Below, one piece after another: positions 40,406 through 50,670 of a stretch of 64,000 nt of DNA. A program made the position numbers and the translations under genes. Source of the DNA: Closterium sp. Naga37s-1 (Eukaryota > Streptophyta > Zygnematophyceae > Desmidiales > Closteriaceae). The stretch is taken from assembly GCA_947471745.1 (NCBI GenBank), contig CANJKZ010000922.1, forward strand, positions 508,501 to 572,500, in the 5' to 3' direction. Below the pieces are notes generated by a model. It did no database searches. It had not been told where the DNA came from and saw nothing but the letters and a program-made list of their open reading frames with translations. Each line of letters starts with the position of its first letter. The first letter of the stretch is position 1.

Positions 40406-42643
40406 TTATTGTGCAGGCCTTGTCTGGCCTGTGCACAAAGGGACTCTGCACAGCTTTCCGGGCTGAACAAGGAGCATTCTTTTTGCCACTTTCAAGGGTG
40501 ACAGGCCCAAAACACACCAGCGCTGTGACCGCTGATGCCACTCCCTCTGAGCCCTCTCCTCCTGCAACCACTCCCAGTCACCATCCCACTCATCCTCACC
40601 ATTCCACGCCTCCTCCCCCACTCTCTTCTCACATTCTGGTTCCAACCCCACTCCCCTATCCACCAATGACGCATCTCCACCTGTCCTCTGCTGCGACTCT
40701 TGTGTATCCTGCGAAATCTCTAGGTTGTCCTGATCTTCTAACCCAGAGACTCCTCCTTTACTGTACTTATCACAAATTAACCCGACACCAGCTTTTGCTG
40801 AAATCATTCTTCGTAACATCGGTCTAGCTCTTATCTGTAGTCCACCTAGGGACGAAAGTGAGCCGGGCAAATCCTGCAAGCTGTCGCATCCCTCCAGGTC
40901 TAGTAGCCGAAGATTCATCAGCTGCCCGAGATTCTCGGGCAGCCATACCAAACGAAAACAATCAGTCAAGAGGATCTGCTCCAGGCTGCTAAGCCGGCAG
41001 AGGAACTCCGGCAGTGCGGAAAGGGCGGCAGAACCAGACAGATTCAACAGCTTCAGCGACGTCAGCTGTGTGATGCTCACAGGAAGGGATGAGAGATGAC
41101 GGCAGCTGGTGACCGCCAGGCATTCGAGTGACTTCAGCGCGAACAGAGCGAGCGGCAGAGCGCGAAGAAGCGGCCAATGGGACAGCTCCAGGTGTTTCAG
41201 GGAAGACAGCTGCCCCATGGATTCGGGCAGGTGGGCTAGACAGGAAATGGATGAGATCTTGAGCGTGTGGAGGCTCGGCAGCTGCCCAAAATCCGCGGGA
41301 ATCGAAGCGAAACTCTTGCAGAAGCAAACCTCAAGAGACTGGAGGCTGATGAGGTGGATAAACGAGGGCGGGAGGCCAATCAGCGACTCGCACGTGTTAA
41401 TCTCCAGCGACTCGAGCCGGCTAAGGAAACCCATATCATCAGGGAGGCTGACTATTCGCGGGCAGTCTCTGATACTCAGCAGCTCGAGCCGCGTTAGCTG
41501 ATAGACCGAAGAAGGTAACTCAGTTAGCCGTTTGCATCCATGGAGACGCAGCGCTTCGAGATTTGGTAGCTGCCCGAGAGATTCCGGCACCGTCTCTAGA
41601 CTAAACACGCTGTGCAGCTGCAGGGACTTTAAAGAAGAGAGCTGCCCGAGATTCGCGGGCAGCCGGCTGATTCGCATGCAGTAAGTGATGGAGAGTAAGG
41701 AGAGCGCGGGCAGGTTGCACAAAGAATCGGGAAGCTGCGCAAGCCCGCAGTCAGTCACATGCAGCCGCGTCAGCCGTGACAGCTGCCCGAGAGTTTCGGG
41801 CAGCGATCGTAACGCGCTGCAGCCAATCTGAAGATCACGCAGGTTCGCCAGCACGCCGAGGCTATTTGGCAGCGCGGTCAGGCTCGGAGCCTGCAGCTTC
41901 GGAAACTGGAGGCTCGGCGGCGCGCTAGCGTCGTTCGGGATGCTCCATTTGTAAACCGAGTCGGTATCCAACGGCCCCCCGCTGATCCGCGCGAGCTCGA
42001 GAAACGACATTGGTCGAAGGGAGAGGTTCGGCGCGCAATGCAGACCGAACTCTTCTAACTGCGGACAGGTCCGAAAAAGTTTATCCAACCCCGCTTCGGT
42101 GATTTCAGAGTAGAGAGCTGCTTCGGCCGTCGATTCGGCGGGCGTTTCTTCTCCCGCTTCTCCCGCCGCTTCTTCCGCTTCTAGCAGTTCTTGGAGTTCT
42201 CCTTGTCCTTGCGCGACACGCTCGCGCGGTGCGTGGTGGGTGTCGTCCACATGGCGGCGGTTTCGGAGGCCGCCGTTGGAGCCGCCGCTTTGCATTGAAG
42301 AAGTACGCACCGTACCGAAGCGGAAGGAAGTGAGAGTCGCGCCGCAAGACGCGGCGATTCGGTCGAGGAGATCGTCGTCCACTCTGTCGACGCTGCAGTT
42401 GGGGAGATGGATGCGCGAAAGGTTGCGAAACTGCGCGATGGCGTTCGCGAGCTGTCGGGAGGACGCTTCGCGGGTTTCGCGAATGCAGACTGCGGTTTGA
42501 GCGGGACGCGCGATCTCGAGCCATCGCTTACAGGTAACCGCGTGCGAGAAGGTGTCGCCGTGCAATCCTATGCGAGCAAAGATCATGCGAAGAATGTCGT
42601 CCGGGAGACGCGGTAATGGTGGAAGAGGATCATCAGTCGACAT
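40406..42643 (-). CDS. F-box protein with leucine-rich repeats
   Basis: A 745-residue single-exon frame from ATG (MSTDDPLPPLPRLPDDILR). An F-box at about 6-50 (LPDDILRMIFARIGLHGD..CKRWLE) would bind Skp1 in an SCF ubiquitin ligase. A variable acidic region follows (about 125-185). Some 15 leucine-rich repeats of 23-24 residues run from about 258 to 620, with the pattern LPxxLGQLxxLxxLxLxxC, like the repeats of plant disease-resistance and PIRL proteins rather than the longer F-box type. The repeats probably select a substrate. The C-terminal 100 residues are acidic and tryptophan-rich (EDEWDGDWEWLQEE). The frame may end early at a donor near 40515, so the last 35 residues are less certain. 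The target is unknown. Confidence 0.85.
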   Translation of the reverse strand: MSTDDPLPPLPRLPDDILRMIFARIGLHGDTFSHAVTCKRWLEIARPAQTAVCIRETREASSRQLANAIAQFRNLSRIHLPNCSVDRVDDDLLDRIAASCGATLTSFRFGTVRTSSMQSGGSNGGLRNRRHVDDTHHAPRERVAQGQGELQELLEAEEAAGEAGEETPAESTAEAALYSEITEAGLDKLFRTCPQLEEFGLHCAPNLSLRPMSFLELARISGGPLDTDSVYKWSIPNDASAPPSLQFPKLQAPSLTALPNSLGVLANLRDLQIGCSALRSLPETLGQLSRLTRLHVTDCGLAQLPDSLCNLPALSLLSITYCMRISRLPANLGQLSSLKSLQLHSVFSLETVPESLGQLPNLEALRLHGCKRLTELPSSVYQLTRLELLSIRDCPRIVSLPDDMGFLSRLESLEINTCESLIGLPPSFIHLISLQSLEVCFCKSFASIPADFGQLPSLHTLKISSISCLAHLPESMGQLSSLKHLELSHWPLLRALPLALFALKSLECLAVTSCRHLSSLPVSITQLTSLKLLNLSGSAALSALPEFLCRLSSLEQILLTDCFRLVWLPENLGQLMNLRLLDLEGCDSLQDLPGSLSSLGGLQIRARPMLRRMISAKAGVGLICDKYSKGGVSGLEDQDNLEISQDTQESQQRTGGDASLVDRGVGLEPECEKRVGEEAWNGEDEWDGDWEWLQEERAQREWHQRSQRWCVLGLSPLKVAKRMLLVQPGKLCRVPLCTGQTRPAQ

Positions 42644-43908
42644 GGTGACGACGATGGAACGACTATCTTCCAGACAAAACTTTCAGGACGACTGGGAGAG
42701 ACTCTCTTGAGGATACGATGTTGAGCGATTAAGCAAAAGTATGGGGCGAGCCGAGAGTACAAATGGAAATGGCCGCGGACAAGGACGAAGAACTGTTGAA
42801 GACATTTCTTTCACTCCGCTGCTCTCCGTGCTTCACGCAACTCACGTTGTGCTGCTCAACTCGTGTTACTGGCAGGAGCAGTGAGGGGAAGGTGAGGTGA
42901 GGTGAGAAAATGGGGCGATTTGTTGGGTGCACCGAGGGAGGGATATTCGTGTTTGCTTGCTTGGGAACGGGATGCATGCGCCGCGTGCGATTTTCTGCAA
43001 TGTACTGAGTCTGTACAAATTACGGACTGCTGCTGTGTCTTGTAGCTGATGGTTACAACAATTTTACAACAATTTTAGATTATTTTTATTGACAGTGGAG
43101 ATCACACGGCACTCCCTTGCCTTTTGAATTCCAGCCCCACCTCAGCAAATTAGCAACTGCCGTACATCCCTGCCACGTCAAGCAAACTGCCAAACCGCGG
43201 TTGTCCTTGTTTGAGCGATCCGATGCGACTCAATGCGATCAGTCCCATGGCAACATCTTTGCTGCAAACTTATTAGGACTGGCTCGCCATGTCGCAAGCT
43301 GGAGAACAGCATCGCCGAGTCGCCGGGGGCAACATGCGACAGCTTGCCTGGCGATGATTTTTGTAGACGCCGCTATAACGAGGGGCCGTTATTGAAACAC
43401 TCGCGACTCGTACGGACCTAGGATGTATGGCTGACGAGTTGTTCTGAATGCAGCTTGCAATCAAGCACTGCAGCTGGCTACAATCGCACGGATAGAGGAG
43501 CATTGTACATTAGCAAGTAGTGCCAAAAAGTTTATTGATCGGAACTCGAACTCATAAACGAATCATTGTTTTGGCTGCAAGAGCTGTAGCTGCATTTTAA
43601 AGCGAATGAAGCGTCGTATGGCGAGAGTGTACCCAAACACAGAATTCCAGCACGCAACACACTAGGGTTTTTCGTTTGCCTCATCCATGCCCACCGACAC
43701 TACTTTCCGTTAGTAGGAGCTGGAGACCTGACAGTCGAGACTAGGGAGACTAGAAGCAGAAATTCTTAGTTTCTAAACTCTAGTCTGTAGTCCCGAACAC
43801 CAAACGGCTGTGTTTTTCTGTCTCCTAACTCCTCACTTGTTCTTACCACAACGCGCAATTGATAGCAGTAGAATATCCTAGATTCGGCGTGTCCGTAGCG
43901 CGGTTCCG
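42644..43908. other. divergent intergenic region between the F-box/LRR gene and NMD3
   Basis: About 1.26 kb with promoters presumably at both ends. I see no conserved frame, no RNA gene and no TE fragment. No TATA box is clear at either side. Confidence 0.45.
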
Positions 43909-46900
43909 ATGGCGTCAATGGAGCCGGACGTTTCCGCGCCGGCCGGCATGTTTACCGTCCAGCAGACGCCGTCCACCGTGCTGTGCTGCCTGTGCGGCAC
44001 GGCCATGCCGCCCAACCCGACCGGCATGTGCCCCGGCTGCATCCGCACGCACGTCGACATTACCGAGGGCCTCCCGCGCCGCCTGTCGGTGCTGCGCTGC
44101 CCGCCGCCGTGCGGAAGGTTTCTCGCGCCGCCGCGCGCGTGGATCCGCGCGGAGCTCGAGTCGAAGGAACTCCTCACGTTCTGCCTTAAGGTGTGTGCCT
44201 TACTTACTTTCTAAGGATACCCACCGGTAATTCTGCGTCCTGCCGTTCCACAAGAGGCTCCAATTTCTCGTGGCGCGCCGTTTCGAGGTTGCGCTCGTGA
44301 ATTCGCTTTTTGTATGGATGTGGATGTATTCGTTGGTCTCTCCCCGCACATGGATGTGCATCCGCGTTGGTCGTCAATGGGTTTGCCAACGTGAGAGTTG
44401 TTCATGCAAGCGAGCAGCCCGCACTCCTGCTCTCAGCCGTTGCGCTTTTGTTGGTGCTCGTTCTTCTTGTTCTCGTTTTAAACCCCAATGTCAAACCCTG
44501 ATTCTTATTAGGCGCGTTGTCGCTCAACCGTGTACTCACATCGCCTGCCGCGCGCGCAGGCGGTACGCAGGGCCAATCGAGTATTCTGAACGTGTTTACC
44601 TGCCGAAACCCTGTTAAAACCCTGCGTTGCCAATTTGTCCATTACCTCCTTTGAACGAACCACGGTTTTACTGACGCTATCATTGTAACAGTGCATCAAG
44701 TATGTTCGCAAGGCGAAACTGGTGGACGTGTCTGCCCTTGCAAACCCCAGTGTTTTCCTGCTCCCTCCCTCCCACTGCACGCATGTGCATGTGTTACCAT
44801 GCTACCCTGTTGCCGTGTGTGTCACTGCAACAGCGCATGAAGAATCTCAACAAGGTGAAGCTGGTGGACGCGTCCTTCATCTGGACTGAGCCGCACTCCA
44901 AGCGAATCAAAATCAAGGTGTGACTTTCGCCTGTTGAATCTCTAATCTCCACTGTTACTTTTGCAGCGCATTAGAAGCTGGCTCGTTCATCTGGGCCGAG
45001 CCATACTCCAAGCGAAATCAAGGGTTTTGATTATTTTCCGTCTTCTTCTGCCAGAAGGAGGTGCTATCTGGCGCTGTGCTGCAACAGACGTTCGTGACAC
45101 TGTACTGAGCCTGATTTCTACTATCATGTGAGCCCTTTGCTCTGTCCAGGTGACGATACAGAAGGAGGTGCTATCCTGCGCAGTTCTTCAACAGACGTTT
45201 GTGACGGAGTATGTGGTGGTCAGTCAGCTGCCACTCCCAACCCTCGTGCATGCGGTCAGTCAGCTGCCAAACCTGAATCTATATCCCTTGATTCCCACCC
45301 CCTATTGCTCACAGGTGACAATACAGAAGGAGGTGCTATCCGGTGCGGTGCTGCAGCAGACGTTCGTGACAGAATACGTGGTGGAGGATCACATGTGTGA
45401 CGCGTGCACGTGGTCAGCTGCCAACCCGAATCAGCCAACCCTGGCTTCAAACCCTTTGTTCCTACCCATATTGCTCCCAGGTGACGATACAGAAGGAGGT
45501 GCTATCGGGGGCCGTGCTGCAGCAAACCTTTGGGACAGAATACGTGGTGGAGGATCATATGTGTGATGCGTGCACACGGTCGGCTGCCAACCCTGACCCT
45601 GATGTGCCTACAACCTTAGACCTAGAACCCTCTGCCACACACCCCTGTGATTTCCAGGTGACGATACAGAAGGAGGTCCTCAGTGGAGCCGTGCTGCAGC
45701 AGACGTTCGTTACAGAATACGTGGTGGAGGATCACATGTGCGACGCGTGCACGCGGTCGGCAGCCAACCCCGACCAGTGGGTGGCGGTGGTGCAGCTGCG
45801 GCAGAAGGCGGAGCACAAGCGCACGTTTCTCTTCCTGGAGCAGCTTATATTGAAGCACGGTGCTGACGCCAACACCATTAACATCCGCCAGGTGGGGGCT
45901 TGCAGTGAGGTGGCTTGTGGGGGGGGGTTAAAAAGACAAGGGTATTTGGCAAAAAGCACAAGGGAGACGTTGGAGCACAAGCGCACGTTTCTCTTCCTGG
46001 AGCAGCTTATATTGAAGCATGGTGCCGACGCCAACACCATCAACACCCGCCAGGTGGGCTTTCTGACTTTGCCAACACCATTAACAGGTGAAGCTTTAGG
46101 AGAGGGGTTAGGGGCAATCGGTTTTGAGACGTCTCAAAACTAAAATTTGAGATGTCTCAAAACCGTCAACATCATTAACAGTTTGGAATTTAGGAGAAGG
46201 GATAGGGACAATCGGAAGTCAATGTTCTAATCGTCAATGGTGGTGCCTGCCAGCTCAGCTGCCAGCTCAGCACCGGCGAGGATTTAGGAGAAGGGCGGAT
46301 GAACGTGGAGGGGGGACGAATCGTAACACTCACACTTCCATTGTTTTTTTTTCCAAAACTCCTACTATGTGTGCTTCTCCTTCCCCTCCCCTCCCAGGTG
46401 CACGACGGCATTGATTTCTATTACGCCAACCGCTCACACGCACAGAAGTTTGTTGACTTTGTATCGGCCGTGGTGCCAGCTCAGCACCGCAGCGACAAGC
46501 AGCTGGTGTCTCATGACATCCACACAGCCTCGTACAACTACAAGTGAGTGCGCTATAACGAGTACACGTGGGTGTTATGCCTAGTGCACGCAGCTCAGCT
46601 CAGCACCGCAGCCACAAGCAGTTGGTGTCTCATGACATCCACACGGCCTCTTATAATTACAAGTGAGTACTGCTGAAGGCTTATAACGGGTATGAGTAGA
46701 TGTGAGCAGCTGTTAACACTCGGCATCCACACGGCTTGGTACAATTACGAGTGAGTGAAAAGAAGCTTTATAGTGAGTGCAACTTCAAAGTGAGTGCTGA
46801 GGTTTTTTAGTGAGTACAATTACAAGTGAGCGGTGAGAACGCTTACAGTGAGTATAATTAGAAGCGATTGTTCGAAACCAGTACAGTGGAGCCTTTTAGC

Positions 46901-49314
46901 GAGTACAAAAAGCGCCAGTTCTGCCTTCCTCACATGTGTACCTCCCTCCCTTCTCCCCTCTTTCCTCCCCCCCGCAGGTACACTTTCTCGGTGGAGATTT
47001 GTCCTGTTTTGTAAAGAAGATCGCATCTGTCTCCCCCCTAAAGCCACCAACGCGCGTGGCATGGCCGCAAACCCCCTGGTGCTCTGCATTCGCGTCTCCA
47101 ACTCCCTCCAACTCCTCGATCCATCCACCCTGCACGCCACCTAGCTTGACTCCTCGCAGTACTACCACTGAGGTGTATCTTGAGGTGTATCCTCGCAGTA
47201 CTACCCTCAAAATACTCATTGCAGTACTACTTTCAAAATACTCCTCGCAGTACTACCACCAAAGAATTGACTTTCTTGCCCTCGCTCTTTCCCACTTGCG
47301 CCCCTCCCTCCTCCCTTTGGCCTCAGATACACTTTCTCGGTGGAAAATTGCCCCAGTGTGCAGGGAAGACCCGATCTGCCTCCTTCCAAAGGCCCCGAAT
47401 GCGTGTGGCACGGCAGCCAACCAACCCTCTAGTCCTCTGCATCCGCGTCTCCAACTCGCTGCAACTGCTCGACCCCTCCACCCTGCACGCCACCTGCCTC
47501 AACTCCTCCCAGTACTGGCGCTATGGCTTTAAGCCCCTGCTCTCATCGCGCCTTCTCCCCACTTCCCCTCCTCCCGACTCGCCTTGCAGGTACACTTTCT
47601 CTGTGGAAATCTGTCCCGTGTGCAAAGAGGATTTGATCTGCCTCCCTCCAAAGGCCGCCAACGCGTGTGGCATGGCAGCCAACCCTCTAGTCCTCTGCAT
47701 CCGCGTCTCCAACTCGCTGCAGCTGCTCGACCCCTCCACCCTGCACGCCATCTACATCGACTCGAACCAGTACTGGCGCTATGGCTTTAAGCCCCTGCTC
47801 TCCTCGCGACAGCTTGTGGAATATGTGGTTCTAGATGTTGAGACCGTGGGCGGCGGGGGGGGATGGGGGGGTGGAGGCGGAGGGGGAGCAGGGGGAGGAG
47901 GAGTGGGGGGAGCGCCGCACAAGGCGGGGGGAGGGGCGTTGGGGAAATTTATGCTGGCAGATGTGCAGGTGGCGCGGGTGGCGGACTTTGGGAAGAACGA
48001 TGTGATGTTCACTGCACGCACGCACCTGGGGCACCTGCTGCGCCCAGGAGATTATGCCATGGGGTATGATTTACACGGGGCCAACCTCAACAGTGATGAC
48101 CTGGCCAGGTGAGCTTTCCTCCTCCTCCTGCTGGTGCTGCTGGTGCTTAGGATGTTGGGAAGAACGATGTGATGTTCACAGCGAGGACGCACCTGGGGCA
48201 TTTGCTGCGCCCAGGGGATTATGCCATGGGATATGACCTGCACGGGGCCAACCTCAACAGTGATGATTTGGCCAGGTGAGCTGCTTGCTTCTGGTGGTGG
48301 TGCTGGTGTGCACTGTGCTCCTGCATTGATGGGAGGAACGATGTGATCACTGCACGCACGCACCTGGGGCACCTGCTGAGGCCGGGGGACTATACCATGA
48401 GATACGAGTTGCACGGGGCGAACCTCAACATCGACGACCTCGCCAGGTGAGACACTGCTGGTCGGTGGTAGTTCTGCTGCTGGCAGCCTGGCAGACGTGC
48501 GGGTGTCGCCGGGGGAGGAGGCGAGATGACACTGTGAACTTACCACCACCCCTCCTGTCTCTGCAGGTACAGCAACAGAGCCACCCTTCCCGACGTCATT
48601 CTCATGCGCAAGAGCTACGAGGAGAAGCGCAAGAAGCGGCGCGGCAAGCCACGAGCCTGGAAGCTGAAGCAGCTTGACATGGAAGTGGATGGGGGCGCCG
48701 GGGGAGGAGGCGATGTGACCCTGTGAACTTACCACCACCACCCCCCCCACCCCCTCCCTCCCCTCTCCTCCCTCCCCTCCTCCCTCCCCTCCGCCTTCCC
48801 CTCCTCCTGTCTCTGCAGGTACAGCAACAGAGCCACCCTTCCCGACGTCATTCTCGTGCGCAAGAGCTACGAGGAGAAGCGCAAGAAGAGGCGTGGCAAG
48901 CCGCGGGCGTGGAAGCTGAAGCAGCTTGACATGGAAGTAGACGGGGGCGCCGGGGGAGCAGCAGAGAGAGGAGAACGAGGAGGAGGAGGAGGTGGTGGCG
49001 CGAAGGGACGGATCGACGAGGAGAGGGATGCGGCGGATAAAGAGAGGTTTTTGGAGGAGTTGGAGGAGGATGCGGATATGCGGTCGCGGATTGCTGTTTA
49101 CAGGGACCCGGCTTATGTGGCGCCGGCGGCAGGAGGAGGAGCGAGAGGAGGGGATGAGATGGTGGATGCTGGGGAGGAGGAGGAGGAGGAGGAGGATGGG
49201 GAGGAGGTTCCGGAGATTCCGCTGGAAGAGTTGTTGTCGGATTTGAGGATTGCAGGAGAGGAGGCGGAGGAAGGGGAGGTGGAGGATGAGGATGACGATC
49301 TGATGGAGACATGA
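43909..49314 (+). CDS. NMD3: 60S ribosomal subunit export protein NMD3, six exons
   Basis: Exons 43909-44190, 44834-44917, 45658-45891, 46398-46543, 47590-48108, 48819-49314. Every border is GT..AG and phases close to 1761 nt, 586 residues, against roughly 500 in animal and plant NMD3. NMD3 binds the 60S subunit and links it to the CRM1 exporter. Recognised blocks: the N-terminal Cys pairs (CCLCG, CPGC), LVDASFIWTEPHSKRIKIK, TIQKEVLSGAVLQQTFVTEYVV, HMCDAC, HDGIDFYYANRSHAQKF, YTFSVEICPVCK, RTHLGHLLRPGDYAMGYDL, and the basic KSYEEKRKKRRGKPRAWKL with an acidic tail. A glycine-rich insert (about 320-350) explains part of the extra length. Exons 2-6 are each accompanied by decayed tandem copies of their edges. 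The chosen copies are the only ones that keep both borders and an open frame. Confidence 0.9.
44698..45010 (+). repeat. flanking copies of NMD3 exon 2
   Basis: An upstream copy (44698-44745) follows an ACAG acceptor and reads CIKYVRKAKLVDVSAL before diverging. A downstream copy (44968 to about 45010) follows TTTTGCAG and matches the exon to its end, but small indels break the frame. The intact exon lies between them. Confidence 0.75.
45057..45640 (+). repeat. four acceptor-side copies of NMD3 exon 3
   Basis: Copies of the TIQKEVLSGAVLQQTF segment start at about 45056 (truncated, reaches TGA), 45150, 45315 and 45481. The intact exon starts at 45658. The last four starts are 165, 166 and 177 bp apart and share the acceptor CAG/GTGAC. 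The third and fourth extend to the HMCDACxxSAANP segment. None has the matching 3' half or a good donor. The fourth copy, the following intron and the real exon are in one open frame, so intron retention would not add a stop. Confidence 0.85.
45964..46056 (+). repeat. donor-side copy of NMD3 exon 3
   Basis: Repeats the end of exon 3 (EHKRTFLFLEQLILKHGADANTIN then CGCCAG/GTGGG) about 160 bp downstream of the real one, with a usable donor but no acceptor of its own. Shorter echoes of AACACCATTAACA follow near 46075 and 46170. Confidence 0.82.
46119..46167. repeat. paired 20-bp palindromes in NMD3 intron 3
   Basis: GTTTTGAGACGTCTCAAAAC (46121-46140) is a perfect 20-base palindrome. A second, TTTGAGATGTCTCAAAACCG, follows at 46147-46166. 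Together they can also fold as one long hairpin with 19 of 20 positions paired. Confidence 0.85.
46585..46840 (+). repeat. donor-side copies of NMD3 exon 4
   Basis: The end of exon 4 (HDIHTASYNYK then GTGAGTG) recurs at about 46590-46664 (SHDIHTASYNYK, GTGAGTA), 46718-46752 (IHTAWYNYE, GTGAGTG) and, reduced to AATTACAA/GTGAG, near 46820. The copies fade with distance from the intact exon. Confidence 0.8.
46978..47560 (+). repeat. two acceptor-side copies of NMD3 exon 5
   Basis: Copies start at 46978 (after CCCCGCAG) and at about 47331 (after CCTCAG). Both match the YTFSVE..CP block through RVSNSLQLLDPSTLHAT; the second continues to YWRYGFKPLLSS. Both have a one-base insertion in the ICPVCKED codons, so neither can replace the intact exon at 47590. 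Between them, 47160-47270 is a run of GCAGTACTACC-type repeats. Confidence 0.85.
48161..48450 (+). repeat. two donor-side copies of NMD3 exon 5
   Basis: The final 110 bp of exon 5 (NDVMFTARTHLGHLLRPGDY..LDDLAR-type end, GCCAG/GTGAG) recur at 48161-48276 and 48330-48447, each with its own donor. The first is well preserved; the second has lost three bases and several residues. Neither has the upstream half of the exon. Confidence 0.85.
48567..48727 (+). repeat. upstream copy of NMD3 exon 6 with its own stop
   Basis: Starts after the same CTCTGCAG acceptor as exon 6 and reads YSNRATLPDVILMRKSYEEK to MEVDGGAGGGG, then VTL and TGA at 48725-48727. Splicing here would give a shorter NMD3 without the acidic tail. 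It could be a real alternative last exon or another decayed edge copy. Confidence 0.75.
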
Positions 49315-49405
49315 GGAACGGTTTTTGGAGGAGTTGAAGAAGGACTCTCATATGCGGTCTAGGATTTGCGAGGAGAGGGGGCGGCGAATAAAGAGAGGTT
49401 CTTGG
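49315..49405 (+). repeat. partial copy of the NMD3 exon 6 tail, target of element E
   Basis: Directly after the stop, the FLEELEEDADMRSRI-coding segment is repeated in altered form (FLEELKKDSHMRSRI) and ends at the TSD CTTGG where element E is inserted. A short continuation (GGAGGACTTGTAGGAGG) follows element E at 56417. Confidence 0.7.
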
Positions 49406-49530
49406 TGTCAAAGTACAATCTTATTTGTAGGCTATAGTGGGGCACTCCCTATGGGGTACAGCACTTCTAGGGTTAGTACTTGTACCCCAACTCTTGTTAA
49501 TCCAATCATTAATGCACAGTTCTCTCGACA
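49406..49530 (+). repeat. 5' LTR of element E
   Basis: 125 bp, TGTCAAAGTACAATC...CTCTCGACA. It is followed by TGGTTTCAGAGC (49531-49542, primer site), a GGTCC/GGACC hairpin and GGGCCCACCG. Confidence 0.88.
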
Positions 49531-49599
49531 TGGTTTCAGAGCAGGTCCATCTGTAGGACCACTCGTTTAGGGCCCACCGTTAGTTCCGTTCTGCCCATT

Positions 49600-50370
49600 T
49601 TCCTGCTCAAATTGCGTCCCTAGGCAGGCCTTTTTTCCCGCCCGAATCGCGCCCCTAGGCTGGCCGTTTTTTCTGCCCGAATCGCGCCCCTAGGCAGGCC
49701 GTTTTTCCTGCCCGAATCGCGCCCCTAGGCAAGCCGCTTTTCCTCCCCGAATCGCGCCCCTAGGCAGGCCGTTTTTCCTCCCCGAATCGCGCCCCTAGGC
49801 TGGCCGTTTTTCCTGCCCGAATCGCGCCCCTAGGCAGGCCGTTTTTCCTGCCCGAATCGCGCCCCTAGGCAGGCCGTTTTTCCTCCCCGAATCGCGCCCC
49901 TAGGCTGGCCGTTTTTCCTGCCTGGATCGCGCCCCTAGGCAGGCCGTTTTTCCTCCCCTAATCGCGCTCCTAGGCTGGCCGTTTTTCCTGCCCGAATCGC
50001 GCCCCTAGGCAGGCCGTTTTTCCTGCCTGGATCGCGCCCCTAGGCAGGCCGTTTTTCCTTCCCTAATCGTGCCCCTAGGCTGGCCGTTTTTCCTGCCCGA
50101 ATCGCGCCCCTAGGCAGGCCGTTTTTCCTGCCCGAATCGCGCCCCTAGGCAGGCCGTTTTTCCTCCCCGAATCGTGCCCCTAGGCTGGCCGTTTTTCCTG
50201 CCCGAATCGCGCCCCTAGGCAGGCCGTTCTTCCTGCCCGAATCGCGCCCCTAGGCAGGCCGTTTTTCCTCCCCGAATCGCGCCCATAGGCTGGCCGTTTT
50301 TCCTGCCCGAATCGCGCCCCTAGGCAGGCCGTTTTTCCTGCCCGAATCGCGCCCCTAGGCAGGCCGTTTT
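49600..50370 (+). repeat. repeated leader of element E
   Basis: About 20 tandem copies of a unit of about 38 bp reading CCTGCCCGAATCGCGCCCCT then AGGCAGGCCGTTTTT, with TGCCCGA/TCCCCGA and AGGC/TGGC variants arranged in a loose higher-order pattern. From 50371 to 50640 it changes to CCCTGC/GCCCGCGC-type sequence. Confidence 0.88.
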
Positions 50371-50670
50371 TCCTGCCCTGCCCTGCAGCCTGCGCGCTGC
50401 ACTGCCCTACCCTGCCCTGCTGCCCGCACGCCCTGCAGCCCGCGTGCTGCCTGGCCTGCGCAGCCCTGCAGCCCGCGCGCTGCCCTGCCATGCAGCCCGC
50501 TCGCCGCCCCTGCAGCCCGCGCGCCGCCCTCTGGCAGCCCGCTCGCCGCCCTTTTGCTGCCCTGCTTGCGCTGCCCTGCTTGCGCCGCCCTGCTGCTGCT
50601 GCTGCTGCTCGTGTTACTGCTGCTGCTGGTGCCGGAGGTGCTGGACCTCCTACTGACCGTCACTGCCTGT

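Noticed and set aside
45150-45566. Mutually exclusive exons 3 of NMD3
   Set aside because: The upstream copies lack the 3' half and a good donor, so they cannot substitute for the full exon.
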